Part shown: positions 31,980 through 44,141 of the stretch, piece after piece
Position numbering within the stretch: position 1 is the first letter of the stretch
How the letters are laid out: each line of letters opens with the position of its first letter
NCBI GenBank assembly: GCA_038277395.1
Contig: CM076190.1
Span: 189,908,001-189,972,000, forward strand
Direction of reading: 5' to 3'
DNA: 64,000 nucleotides
From: Dryocosmus kuriphilus
Lineage: Eukaryota; Arthropoda; Insecta; Hymenoptera; Cynipidae
Made by a program: the position numbers and the translations under genes
The notes under the pieces: generated by a model
Told to the model about the DNA's origin: nothing
The model's database searches: none
Seen by the model: only the letters and a program-made list of their open reading frames with translations

Positions 31980-32119
31980 CTCGATTGTTATCAATATATA
32001 ATTTCATAAATATTTCACCAGTCAGCTGCTAGCAGATTAATTATCAAACTAACCACGAATTTTCGACCGGCTAGGAAGAAAAGTAGTATACATTACTCGG
32101 GACGAATATGCTATAGCAA

Positions 32120-33250
32120 TATAGTATGGTTTAATTTTTTTCTTGAATAAACAAAGCATTCAAGGTTAACATCAGTAAAAATTTACTTAATTAAACCCAT
32201 TCAGATAGATAAGTTGAAAGGATAATTACATATAGGCGATAAGAAGTTATATATTCGTACATATTCCACTTTGTTCTAATATGCAGCCCGTAATTCGACA
32301 TTTCGCTTTACAACGAAGGAAGAAGCATCGTTGAGTAAGTATCCGTAAAATGCACTTATTTAAAACAATTCACTTAGCTGTGTTGATAGAAGAATTAATA
32401 TAAGCGATAGAGAGTTATAATTTCGTTTTAAATCTGCAACCTGTAGCTCGGCATGCCGCCCAAAAACGAAGAAAGAAGCATCGTTGGTTTCAACCTGGAT
32501 TGGAAGATAGAATGTGGAAATCTTACGCATGCCATCTACATAAAATTTTATAGGGGTCTCGGCTGGTATTGCAGGGTTCACCCCACATTCCTGTTTCTAA
32601 AAGCTTCGAGAATAAAAATTCCTACTGCGTAAATACTGCAGGGACCATCCTTGACACCATCCTGGTAACAACTTATCGACAGATGGCATGGAGACGAACC
32701 ATTATCACATGTCGGTTACTGACTAACTTTACAAACATTTAGCCTAGAGCAGAACCCCACAATCGAAATGGGATTTTCAGCACTTAGCCTGGAACAGAAC
32801 ACTGCTCCTGTAGCCCGCCAACCCACCGTATTTGGTTAATAAGGACCCTGTTTTGCCGACCCAATTACTGCAGAACTCTTACAGCTATACTGGCGCCATC
32901 TGCTGCCGGTAAATCGTATCGACTGATGGGATGAATCATTATCACCTGCCTGTTACTAATTTTACAAACATTTATTCTGGAACAGAACCCTATACTAGGA
33001 CTGCGGTTTACAGACACTTATCCTGAAACAGAATCCTGCACCTTTAGCTCAACAACCCACCGTATTTGGTTACTAATCGAACTTGTTTTACCAACCGAGC
33101 AATGGAGTGCGCTCCGACAGACATAGCTAAAACTACTTACAAGTTATAATATAAACAGCAAGCAATTATTAATTTTTATAATTTGTTATTATAAAATAAT
33201 AAACAGATGTAGATGATAATGTCTGCATTATTATTTTGGTGGCCAACTTG
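32120..33250 (-). repeat. Repeat A, copy 4
   Basis: Inverted partner of copy 1. The tail block is itself locally duplicated (32140-32340 and 32345-32480). Two ~240-bp units follow (32640-32890 and 32890-33120). Confidence 0.75.
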
Positions 33251-33598
33251 ACCTTTAAATCGTCCGATGTTGTAAAGACGTTTGTATCGTAGGACTAGCT
33301 AGGATGCGCATGGGACAGCGCTAAGGTTGTAAGTCAATTGTTAATCCTAAATTGTAAAACAGAATTGCCTGTTTTCGAAAGAACTTCCTTAAATCTTACT
33401 GAAAATTTAGGTGGTGGTTAATTATATGTTTCTGAAAATTCGTTGGAATCATGAAGCGTTTGAAGCTTTCAAAAAAACGTTTAGCATGAAAATTATTTAA
33501 TGATATTTATACCATTTTTATTCATTTTATTTTTATTCAAATTAGATGGAAATTTTTAGAAGACAAGAAAATAAAAAAGGAATTGAAAAATAATTTGA

Positions 33599-33656
33599 GG
33601 ATTCGAACGCAGAACGGCAGCGTTACTAGTCAGTCAACTAAGTCACTAGACCAGGG
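33599..33656 (-). repeat. tRNA-like (SINE-type) segment, better-preserved copy
   Basis: The minus strand has TGACTTAGTTG (A-box-like) and CGTTCGAATCC (B-box-like) about 26 nt apart. The B-box differs from GGTTCGAATCC at one base. Spacing and flanks do not support a foldable tRNA. Confidence 0.4.
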
Positions 33657-35942
33657 TGAATTGTAATGCAAACAAAATTAAAGCCAGGAGTCAATCGGCT
33701 GAAAGTTTATTATTGTTATCATCATTATTCTTGTTATACCATTAAGCCACTTCCCTTTCGCGATAAGCGTAAACTATCTCGGTTTTAGCCTCGATACATT
33801 ACCAGGGATTAGGGAAATTGTACGGTTGTGGAAGGAAATGAATGCGTATTGGAAGGTATAGATTTTAGATCGATCCAGAAGTCGCAAGCTACTCATTCAA
33901 ACAACACGCTAGTCCAACAACACCGCTCCGACCAAGGTGGCTGATCGTTCTCTGTATTAATCATCCCTGGACGACCATATTCGCTAGGCAAACTCTTCCA
34001 CCAAGGTCCATGAGTATCCAAAATCATTCGTTTCAAGCAACCATGATACTGTATATTTTATTATTGATTACTTCCCTGAAAAATGTGCAGCTTAATATAA
34101 AGGGTAGACGGAATTATATATTTGAAGCAATGAGGTATTTTAATTTCAAAGAATAATACAGAAATATCAAAAATTGTAAGCTTCGTTGGATGGGGCGATG
34201 GTAGTGATAGATTATTATACCGACATATACACAATTATACATTCGATTAGAATCGACTCTGTAAAGTAGACTCTGCCAATCAAAATAATATAAATTTTCG
34301 GAACTTCTGTATTATTTTTTGGAATTAAAAGATCGAAAACTAACAGGAAGGTGCTAATCAATTATGGAAATGAGTTTTAAGCCTGAAAAATAAACTTATT
34401 GTTAATATAGCAAGATAAGCGTCCCAGATTAAGTTGACCATTTTCCCTGTATTTTTAATTTTATGCCAAATTTTAGTAGTTTTGTGTTGAACAGTTTTTA
34501 TACTGAGAGTCCTGCGTCAATCGACTCCTGTTTTCTTCATAAAATATTACTCATAAAATCATGATTGATTCAATAAATGAGTTTTACCAACTCTTACGAA
34601 TTTTGACCCCATGAAAACTTTTTCTGACCGTCATGACTGTAAACCCAGGTAAAACTCATGTCACTTCGCATCACTACATATGACCTTCCAACTACTTTAT
34701 ACCAAAATTTCAAGAAGGAGAAAATAATGTACCTTATGTCTGCAAAACCTAAATTCGATTGTATGGAAATCCTTACCGCGAACTTTCCATTCTGTTAGGT
34801 AAGAAAATTAAAAAATCTCGGTACATAAATTAAAGCGATGTACTTTAAAAATGTATTGTATTTAAGCCCTTTATTCGATTTTGAAGCACAACTTATATGA
34901 AACTATTAATTATACAATTACATATGTATGTTCATTATCCTCAGTAAATAATAACCTAAAATTCAAAATTCTTAAAAATTTTGTTTGTGGAAGATAATTT
35001 TCAACATGGATGAAAAAACATTTAGGCTTTGTACTTATACATATTGAGAATATTCCTAATTTCTGTCAAACAATGAAAAAGTAATTTTTAGAATTAAGCA
35101 AGTCGAAAACTCTTTAATAATTTTTTCTTCATTGACAGTAGTGAATTTTACAATCCTTTTGATAAAAAAGGCAAAACTTAATGAATTGCAACTTTCAATA
35201 TTTCTCCTTTATTTAATAATATTATCCGCAGGGTTTACACTACTTCCGTTTCTTACAACATTACGACAATACTTTACTTACAATTACAACCTACACATAT
35301 TTAAAAATTACACTCTTTATCATTATATCTATATGCTTACTACTATTTTATATTATAACGCAATTAAAAACTAAATAAAGAGTGAGCGATCTAGTGAGCG
35401 AACGAGGCGTGTAACTGAAAGCTAACGGGAGCGAATGAAGACGATCGAGAGAGTGCAAGATATATGGCAGCCGCAATTTAATTTACTTTTTACAATTCAT
35501 TATTTTACCTGTATTCTTCATGCTTCTATGCGACCTCCGTTTCCGCTTTCTTTCACTTCCATGCTACTTAAGCCTTTAAAATTTTTCATATTCACTCTCT
35601 CACTACCCCACACTTATCTTTCTATCTTCTTCTAAACTCCTCATCTATTCTTCCCCCAGCCCTACCTCCCCTAAAATATTTTCCAGGTTCTCATTTCAGC
35701 TTCCTTTCTCCACCAATCCTCTTCTAAATCCATTCCAAACATGCTCTCAAGTTTCCTCTTCCCTCTGACATATTCTGCACTTTCCATTCTCCTGTTCTTC
35801 TCAATACATCCCCTCCCTTCCATCATTGTCCAATCTAAATCTTGCTATCCTTGCACATCTCCCCTCTCCCCGTCCCTTGTCTATATACTTTGGTAGTCAT
35901 TCCTTTTCTAACATCTTATACCACATATTGTATTTTTATTTC

Positions 35943-36308
35943 TCAATCAACCCCCATCTTTTTATTAGTTTTTTTTTCCCTGTCTCTTTTCTCCGATTTC
36001 TTATACTTTAGTCCATTTCCATCTCCGATATGTTTATCGACAAAGAACTTGTTTCTTTCTTTTTCCCATCTTGTTAATTCTATCGCTCTCCCTCTTCCTT
36101 GCTCTATCTCCCTCGCTAACTCTCCTCTTCTCCCCACTCTTAGCTTCTCTTCAAACTTCAATGCCCTCTTTCCCGCTCTAGTACTAAATTTATCACTTTG
36201 TGCTCCTTCTCTCACCATATATCCTGGTCTCCTCCATTCTACTCCTATTGTGCACCTTATATACCTTTCTTGTACCTTCAAGTATCTTCCCTTCCCTTCC
36301 ATCCCCAT
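35943..36308 (-). pseudogene. LINE ORF2 C-terminal fragment
   Basis: 121 residues including QERYIRCTIGVEWRRPGYMV and RAGKRALKFEEKL, a conserved post-RT segment of LINEs common in ants and wasps. The plus-strand copy at about 1030-1150 has the equivalent (RWAIGVDWRTPGYMA, then TRAGK). Not functional alone. Confidence 0.75.
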
Positions 36309-37679
36309 ATATTTACTCCGTAGCCAAATAAACCGGCCACAACAGCGTATTAAGCAACCGTATTCTCCTTTTCTAAATTTTTTTCAACCTTCTTTTTCCT
36401 ATTCCCCATATCTGTTTCATTACCTGTGCTGCTTTCTTTATCCCTTCTCTTATGTGAGCTCCATCTTCACTCGCTTCAATCTTCCTGTATATTTTTTCTT
36501 CCCCCTCCTTTTCTAAACCTTATTATCTTTGTCTTCCCCACATCCCTTCTTCGTTCTCCGCTATGGCTACTGCTTCATCTGCATACACCAGTGTATATAC
36601 CTTTTTTCTCTCATCTGAACTTTTCCCCAGTCTTTTCGCTTCATTTCACCTTCTAAGTCGTATATTGATACTTCAAATAACATTGGGCTCAAAGGACAAC
36701 CTTTTCTTGATCCTCGCGGTAATCAGAAGCTGTCTCCAACTTGGTCTCCTAACTTCTCCCTACTTTTTGTCGCTCTAAAAATTTCCGATTCTCTATTTAC
36801 TTTGCACTCTCTTATCTCTTTCTCACAATAGTTTCAACCTTATCTCGATCCGGTGAGTCAAACGACACTTTTAAACCCACAAACATTGCTAGCTTTCCCA
36901 TTTCTCCCTTTCAGTCCTTTTATTCACCAGATAATTGAAAACATATATGTTATACAAAGCTATAATTTTTAATCTCCTTTCCATTACCCTTTTTCACTAT
37001 CGGTACCCCTGCTTTCCATACTTCTGGCCCGCCTTCTCCTCTCCATAATCTATTGCACATTATTCATGCCCATTCCTTTAGTTCTTTCACCACGCATTTC
37101 CGGACTTCATTTGGAATCTCATGTATTTCAGGTGCCTCAGCCTCTTACATTAATTTTAATAGCTTGCTTATTCCTTCCCTCTTCATGTCCTCTTCCTCGT
37201 CTCTTTTTCTTCCCTCTTTTTTCCTTTCCTAGTTTCCTTCTCTACCCCTCGCACCAAATCCATAAATATTTTTTCCATTCTACCATCTCAATATCCTAGT
37301 TTACACTTTTCGTTCTTTTTCTCTCTTTGTTTACTATTTTCCAAACCTCTTTCTTCGTCCTAGCCTTCTCTGACCCCTCTCCGAATCTTTTATTTTCCTC
37401 GTCTTTTTTTCTATCACAAATTACGGTATACTCCTTCTTTTTCCTACCACATTCCTTTTCACAATCTTTCCCTTTTCTCCACTTTCCTAATTCCTTTATC
37501 ACTTCCTTCTTCTTCTCTTTTCATTCCTAATACCACACATTTCCTCCCCCTCCTACCCTAGCTTTCTTTTTACCTGTGCCTTCTAATATTTTCTTCATAG
37601 CTTCTATCATTATTTCCATTTCTTCGTTTACATTCCCCTCATCCATTCTCATACACTTTACCTTTTCCTTAAATTGTTC

Positions 37680-37901
37680 TTATCCTCCTATTGACCAGTC
37701 ACCTCTGCTTGCTCTTTTTACACTTGCATCCTTTTTATTCTCCTTTTCACTGCCCTTTTCTTTCTCCAATGTCAATAGCAATGAGAAATGATCTGAATCT
37801 ATATATTCCCCTACCTCTGCTTTCCTAATGTTTTCTCTAACCCTGTCGTTCAGTATCACATAATCGATGATCGTTCTATTTTTACCTCCTCTCTTGTACA
37901 T
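37680..37901 (-). pseudogene. LINE endonuclease domain fragment
   Basis: 73-residue open frame with TIIDYVILNDRV (EN domain 'iDyv.v' block) and VGEYIDSDHFSLL (the SDH motif, catalytic in AP-like endonucleases). It is the best-preserved protein piece of this LINE. It nicks target DNA in active elements; here it is only a fragment of a broken ORF2. Confidence 0.8.
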
Positions 37902-39012
37902 TCCCCTTCCTCATCTCCCTGTATATTTTCGTTTAAGATAAACCATTCCATATATTCTAGGCTCTTTAAGAATTTTTTTTCCTTCTCGTTCAATGTCTTG
38001 TATCTCGATTTCCTTCCTCTTCTCTGCATTCCCTACGTCCTCTTTCTCCTGTTGTAGTTTTAAAATCTCCGCCTATTAAAAGCCGAATCTCTTCTTCATT
38101 CTCTTCCATTAATTCGTTTATATTCTCCAATTACGCCTCCATATCCTCGTTTACATACACTCCTACTATCTTGCATCTGTCACCGCCCAAATTCATCTCT
38201 TGTACTATTTCTCCTTCTGTTTCTTCTTTCCTCTCTTCCATGTCCTTGATTCCTGTCATAATTCCCTTTCTTAGACCCATCACCATTCCTCCCAATGCTC
38301 TTCCTTTTTTATTATTCCTCTTTGTACTTTGCATCTTCCATATGTAGCCCATAGGAAATCTTCCTCCTACTCTCTCTCTCTCTCTCTCTTTCTCATCTCC
38401 TTTCATTTAACCACGTTTCGGTCATAGATACTACTTCAGACTCTTCTAGTTCTCCTATAAATTCCTTATTCTTTCTTTCCAAGCCAGCTACATGCCATTA
38501 GCATAAATTACATTTTTTCTTTCCTTCATTTGTCGTTTCCTTCCCTTCCCTACTACAGTCTTATTAACCCCTCTCCCTCTCCCCTCGCTCCCATCACCCC
38601 GAAAACTTTATTTTCACTACCTTTTCGATTTATTCGTCTCCATTCCACCATAAACCATCTATCTGTATTCTTCCGTACTTAGCCCAAGTTCTTTTTCGTT
38701 TTTTCTTTACTCTTCTGCCATTTTATTTATTTTGTACTGCATACTCCGGTCTATCTATGTTAAATCATACTCTATTCTCTCCGAGCTTCCATATAACGCC
38801 CTTTTCTTAGTCATCACTTAACTCTTATCATCTCTGTTCTTTAATTTAAACAGCACCATTTGTGCTGCTCTTCCTCCTTCCTTACCTAATCTTCTTACTT
38901 CCTCCATTTCTATCAACGCATTTATCCTCTTTTAGCACTTTTTCCACTTCATCTTTCAATTCCTTCCCCTCTAATCTTAAACTCTTTATCACTATATTCC
39001 TTCTTCTTTCCC

Positions 39013-39058
<46 letters not shown>

Positions 39059-39900
39059 TACCTTTCTATTCTTCCCTCTATTTTTTTCATCATTCCCTTG
39101 TCTGCATTTACAATCCCTTCCCCGCTAGGATCCTGATTTGAGCTTTCTAGCTTCTCCTCCCTATTCTCCAATTCTTCTACCTTTTGTTGGTCTTTTCCTG
39201 CTTTTCTAGCTTTTCCTCTAAGCCTTGCATCCTGTTTTCTTATTTTCCCTTACTTATTCCCATTTCCTCATCTCTTTTCTAAGATCGACCGTTTCACTCT
39301 TAGTTTATTGCTTTAACTCATTTACCCCCTTTTCCTGCTTTTTTCATGTATCCCCATTATCTCCATCATCAGCTTTGTTGTTTCATCTCATTCTTTATCT
39401 TCCGTCTAGTTCTTAGCTTTTTCCAGCGGAGATCGAAACATTTTTGGTTGTTTAACGAAGAACCTACTTCTTCTTTATCCTCGGTGTTTCCCCTGCCTTC
39501 TCTCTTCTTCTTAAGTAATTCTTCGATTTAAACAAAGCTCATCACCCTTCATCTCCCCATTAGTCAATTCAAATTTTCCCGAGCGTATCTTCCTTCTCCT
39601 TCGCCTGCAACGTTCGCCGTGTCCTAAGTAGCTGCACTTTCACACCGTGAATAGTATAATACTAACCTATTCTCCTCACCGAGTATCCCGAGCCGCATAA
39701 CCAACCTCAAACTCCACCCAAATAAGTCTCGAACAAAAAAAATGCCAACCACCCTTTCACTCTTCTTAGTTCAAGCATACACACCTCCACTCAGGCAACT
39801 TTCCCACGAACTCACAATACCAACCTACCTCAAATTTACTACAAATTTACGCAATCCTGCACAAAACAGTTAACGCGGCCTATCACTTTCATACCGGAAA

Positions 39901-40795
39901 CGGAAGTCCCAGTTTTCAATATTTTGCGACGCATTAAAAAAAATTAGTGCGAAGTATGTCGTCGACTATTTTCGAAATTTCTTGCATATATTTCTTGGCA
40001 GCGTTAAGGTTTCTATGTCTATCGATAATGTCGATTTGCAGCATTTTTGGAAACGTTAATTTGAAAAACAATTAGAGTTTGAAAGTAGTTATATTCCTTC
40101 ATCACAAATTATTTTTACTTTTTTACAGAAAGACCTGAATTACAGTGAAGAAAAAACAACAAGATATTACACTATATGGTCATCCAGGATATCTTTTTTC
40201 ATTTGCACGACCTGTGGTTTTTTAAGAAAAAGGTGCCCATCTCTAGTGCGGCGTTTTTTGAGAAAATCTATTATCAAGAATTTTAGATAACTGCCGCCAT
40301 TTTGCCTTTTTTCGACAAAAAGTAAAACAAAATCCCGAATACCTATGCTTGTTCGGGAAAAGCCCCATTCTGAAATATATTTCTGTCATTTTTTGAGAAT
40401 CCTCGGTTGATCTTTAAATTACTTTAAGGAGACAAAAAATAGTTTTTTGGTCATTTTTTAAATGCATTTCCTTTTATTTCTACTATAGAGAATATGTTCA
40501 CATACCAAATGATTCTCTCACTCTAAGCTGGAACTAACTGCATGATTTAAAATTAAATTGGTCCGTATTTTTTTAGAGAATCTATTTGGGGAACTGCGTT
40601 TCTTGTTTATGAATGTATCAACTAATTTATGTTCGGGCAGTTGATTAATGGAAGAAACCTTTTAAGTATTAAAAACATTTTTCAGAGAATTTGCAAGGCT
40701 AAAAAATACTGACCAAGTATACTGCGTAGAAAGAAAAGAATCCAACATTATTTTACAATCATTTGATGAAAACAAATCTTCGTAAAACCTTCCCG
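39901..40795. other. Intergenic / presumptive 3' flank of the BTB gene
   Basis: AT-rich with no coding signal. A TTTATT at 40473-40478 gives AATAAA on the minus strand, about 320 nt beyond the stop of the BTB gene, and may serve as its polyadenylation signal. Confidence 0.45.
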
Positions 40796-42406
40796 TTAGG
40801 GAAACCTCTCTTGATGAATTTCTTTCAACATCTCACAAAGCAAATGTGCGTGAGATGTTGCTAAATTTTTATTCAATGTTGATTTGGGGACAGCAAAATT
40901 ATCCGAGTTGTTAAACCAGAAGGGGCTATATGCATGCGTAATGAACCTTAAACATTTCTTCTTTAGGTTTTCTGCGTTGTAATCAGCGGCAAAAATTAGT
41001 GTAGTTGTAACGTTGTCCGCAGTCAAGTTTTCTTCCAAAATTTTTTCACAAATCAGCTTCAAATCGTTTATTTCGTATTTATCAGATGCAATCAATATTT
41101 CCTGAATGTGATCATCCTCGCTATCAATTTCGTTGGTGTACATAAATACAAGAATTTTTTCGAAAACTGGAGGCCTTACGTCTTCTATTGTCACGACACC
41201 GCAATTTGTGTCCTTCATGTTATGTGAAAATATCCTGCTGAATACAGGACTTCTTGCTGATAGAATTATTTTATGCGCCGCAAACTCTGTGTCGTTCACT
41301 TGAATTACTATATCGCTAAACACTGAACTTTTCACGAATCTTTTAAATCTTTTGTTACAAGTTACTGAGCATGTAGAACCTTCCTCTACAACACGAGCTT
41401 CTCTTAGAAAATTTGAAGTAGAGAGATGTGTCACAACCTCTGTAAGTAGTTCTGGTCCCTTTTCTTGTAATCCTTTCGAAAGATCCAAGTATATAACCTC
41501 GTCTAAGTGTTCGTCTATAAAACTCAAGCACTTTAAGATTAATTCGTTTAAACAAGTGGACGTGTAAAAAGACTTTTGTTCTTTTCTGAAACACAAAAGA
41601 GTGCGAACAACGTTTGCGAGATTTAAATTCCGTAACAAGAATTTTTGGCAATTCGAAGCAAGTCCATGAACCCTGTAATGTAAGGCCGCTTCGAAAAGTT
41701 CATACACAAGTTCTTCCGTATAAATTGCGTTACCCGTGTAAATATATCTTAAGATTACGACAAACACCTCATGTCTCGTATTCACAAGTTTGAAAGTCGA
41801 TATAGATGGATGATTTTCAAACAAGGACTGAAAATAGAGACTACCTAAAGCCAGAATTATCTTGTGTGCTGGAAAAGTCATTTCGTTAACGCCAACAATT
41901 AGGTTTATATCGCTGCAGGATTTGTCATTAAGAAAGTGTGCGTAACTTTTAAAACCTTGCTCAAATTCCTTAAACTTGCATGCTATTGTAAAACGATGGC
42001 CGCAGTTTTTCAGTGTTTCCATGTCGATGAATCTTTCAAAGCCAAAACGAATTCTCGAACATCCATTGAATTGTACGTCACTTTGACTAATTATTTCTCC
42101 TCGGACACGATGAATGAGCAAAAAAGTCACATTTAAAATCCGGCCCATATGATTCTTGGAACTCTCATTGGATAAATTTTGAAAGTATAAAGACATGTAT
42201 CCTTTTTCCTTCGTTTGATTGAATCCTTCAGGCGGTTCTTCTTTTGATTCTGTTTCGTGTGCTCGCGTTATTATGAAACGCAGCCTATGCCTATGAAAAA
42301 TTTTTTCCTCTAGAAATATGGGTGATATTAGTGACACTTTCTCTTTCCAAAATAACTCCATGTCTTTTACATCCCATCGGATTTCCCATTCTCCCTCCTT
42401 CGTCAT
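40796..42406 (-). CDS. MATH-BTB-BTB protein (SPOP/TDPOZ-like, double BTB)
   Basis: 536 residues, uninterrupted, the best candidate for a host gene here. Residues about 8-147 resemble a diverged MATH/TRAF domain (YMSLYFQ, LNVTFLL, IRFGFERFIDMETL, RFTIACK). BTB1 spans about 160-260 (CSDINLIV, FPAHKIILALGSLYFQSLFE, LRYIYTG) with a helical 3-box/BACK-like tail to about 300. BTB2 spans about 357-460 (FSDIVIQV, FAAHKIILSARSPVFSRIF, LVFMYTNEID) with a matching tail (AADYNAENLKKKCLRFI). SPOP-type proteins recruit substrates to Cullin-3 ubiquitin ligases through MATH and BTB, so an adaptor role is inferred. Two BTB domains in one MATH protein is unusual. An acceptor-like TTTTCAG sits about 15 nt upstream of the ATG, so a 5' non-coding or short coding exon is likely. 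Confidence 0.85.
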   Translation of the reverse strand: MTKEGEWEIRWDVKDMELFWKEKVSLISPIFLEEKIFHRHRLRFIITRAHETESKEEPPEGFNQTKEKGYMSLYFQNLSNESSKNHMGRILNVTFLLIHRVRGEIISQSDVQFNGCSRIRFGFERFIDMETLKNCGHRFTIACKFKEFEQGFKSYAHFLNDKSCSDINLIVGVNEMTFPAHKIILALGSLYFQSLFENHPSISTFKLVNTRHEVFVVILRYIYTGNAIYTEELVYELFEAALHYRVHGLASNCQKFLLRNLNLANVVRTLLCFRKEQKSFYTSTCLNELILKCLSFIDEHLDEVIYLDLSKGLQEKGPELLTEVVTHLSTSNFLREARVVEEGSTCSVTCNKRFKRFVKSSVFSDIVIQVNDTEFAAHKIILSARSPVFSRIFSHNMKDTNCGVVTIEDVRPPVFEKILVFMYTNEIDSEDDHIQEILIASDKYEINDLKLICEKILEENLTADNVTTTLIFAADYNAENLKKKCLRFITHAYSPFWFNNSDNFAVPKSTLNKNLATSHAHLLCEMLKEIHQERFP

Positions 42407-42418
42407 TTCAATATGTCT

Positions 42419-42425
42419 CTGAAAA
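42419..42425 (-). promoter_or_regulatory. Putative 3' splice site upstream of the BTB start codon
   Basis: The minus strand reads ATTAATTTTCAG then AGACATATTGAA and ATG. The same sequence is kept in the duplicated fragment near 57150, supporting it as a real element of the gene. Confidence 0.45.
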
Positions 42426-42886
42426 TTAATAAAAATATAAAGTATAAGAACAATTCTTGATCAATAATTTATTATTATTTTTGTAATCAAAGCGTGCATT
42501 TTACTCTAAAAGTTTCGAATTCGTCAAGCGGTGCGCGGGTTTAAGACCGTATTATTCATATTTCGTTATAAAAGATCAACATTCTTCAGCACAAAAAATT
42601 AGAACCAAAGAATTTTCAACAAACTGGAATATGCTGAATGGTTGTCCATGATTTTATTACACTATAAACAAAGGAAAAATAATTTACAATGCTAAATAGG
42701 GTTGTTTCGAAATTTTGGATGAAATAATTTTTGAATAGCTAATTTTTAACTAAACTCCGAGCACTCCTTAAATTTTGTTTCCATCACCTTGTTTAAGGGA
42801 AAAAAATGGTTAAAAATGTAAACTGCGAAAACACTTATTCAAATTAGAATTACTTGACATGAAAGTTGACAGTAGTCTGACATTAG

Positions 42887-43042
42887 CAGCGTAGCCAGGA
42901 TTTTTTCGGAGTTGGGGGGCGTTAAACTTATGGAACAAGCGCCATAAATAGAATAAAATTTTCTAGCGTACAGTGACTGGGAAGTATCGGGGGGGGGGGG
43001 GGGGGCTTTTAGCCCCCTAGCCTCGCCCTGCCTGCGCCACTG
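42887..43042. mobile_element. Short hAT-like MITE with G-run
   Basis: Left CAGCGTAGCCAGGATTTTTT, right (inverted) CAGTGGCGCAGGCAGGGCGA. The ends are similar but not identical. A run of 17 G lies inside (42989-43005). CAGTGGCG termini are common among arthropod hAT-type non-autonomous elements. No clean 8-bp duplication is visible. Confidence 0.5.
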
Positions 43043-43647
43043 ATTCTCAAACATGCAATTGAATGCGCTTCTAGGGAAAATTTCGATAATGACGTTATGC
43101 CAAGTTATGCAAAAGTTCATTTAGGGAGAGTACTTACTTCCTAAATTAATGCATTTTTATAGAAGAATCTAAAGTTTTTTTATGTTCTGCTGCATAAATT
43201 GAGGATTTGTGAGAAAAAGGGCCATACGAGCATGGTAACGCGTACCTACGAAGTCTGGGTTACTTTTAAACAACTGCATTACCGTATACAAATATTTTTG
43301 GATGCTTCCGCTATGCGCGATTGCCAAAAAGTTCCATTTTAAATCCAAGCAATTTTCAACACTTTCTTTCGTTAAAAATTTTTTTCTAAATATATCTTAA
43401 TAAGTTTCTTATCTCAAAGCACAATTTGATTAATTTTCGAATTTTTAGATGACTTCATTTAGAAATTATAAAAAAAAAACAAACCTAAATGTCTTCTCGC
43501 GCACCTGTCCCAACCTACAAATTTATAATTTAAAATTCCTAAATAATATTGATAACATTTCTTAAAATTTTAAATTCACAGATATAACTTATATTGAGTT
43601 GAGAAAGATAATAAACATGCATAAGGTTGAATATTTTCGAGTTAAGG

Positions 43648-44141
43648 ATTTTATTCGAGACCACCATGTTATGAGACTGTAACGCCCCCTGATAAAAGGG
43701 TGTTATATAGCTCTTTACCGAATGGCGACAGGTAATTAGTTCCAAAAAGGGCCACACTGACAGGTAATTAATTCCCCAAACCGCCACTTCATAACCCACA
43801 ATGCTTTTTCTGACATTATTTTACGCTCGCGTAAGGAAGACTAACCAAACCAGATGATGGCGCCACAAATCGCGCCAGACGTCAATTTAAATTTTACGCC
43901 ACGAGAGGGTAACCAATCACAACACAGTAAGCTAAGATGCTACGCACTTGTATGTGAGTCGTATGTTTTCATGTACTACACTGAATTTTCGTTTTCGTGC
44001 AATTACGCAGCATAAACTCGCAAAATAAAAAAATCTCGCTTTGTGTATAGGGCGTTTTGCTACCATTTCGATAAGGGGCCATACAACACCCATTTTTCAG
44101 ATTGCACTACAGTCTCGTAACATGATGGTTTCGAACAAAAT
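43648..44141. mobile_element. MITE with ~45-bp inverted ends
   Basis: Left ATTTTATTCGAGACCACCAT, right inverted ATTTTGTTCGAAACCATCAT. The similarity continues through GTTAYGAGACTGTA. The interior has 'acaggtaattagttcc' repeated. No transposase. The superfamily is unclear. Confidence 0.6.

Larger units (their letters stand above)
32420..37230. repeat. Right arm of the long inverted duplication
   Basis: Reverse-complement partner of 1-4790: repeat A (32.4-33.2 kb), the tRNA-like segment (33599-33656), the block at 33740-34000 also found at 63.6 kb, LINE flank (34-35.1 kb), then LINE 3'UTR and RT. About 27.6 kb separates the arms. Confidence 0.8.
35100..39900 (-). mobile_element. LINE (non-LTR retrotransposon), longer degenerate copy
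   Basis: The plus strand is strikingly C/T-rich because the coding strand is the purine-rich minus strand. Minus-strand content in order: a Glu/Lys-rich, possibly ORF1-like region (about 39.8-38.6 kb, with a (CT)n microsatellite at about 39014-39057). AP-endonuclease parts follow (MNLGGDRCKIVGVYVNEDME near 38150-38220; TIIDYVILNDRVRENI and DSDHFSLL near 37790-37880). RT comes next (KGCPLSPMLFE near 36690; YADE instead of YADD near 36575), then a C-terminal region (YIRCTIGVEWRRPGYMVREG near 36215-36275) and an AATAAA at 35208-35213. Multiple stops. The RT active-site Asp is replaced. Confidence 0.82.

Noticed and set aside
35842..36516. 224-residue plus-strand frame, Ser/Leu/Pro-rich
   Set aside because: Complement of the purine-rich LINE coding strand. 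The minus strand carries the recognisable LINE protein.
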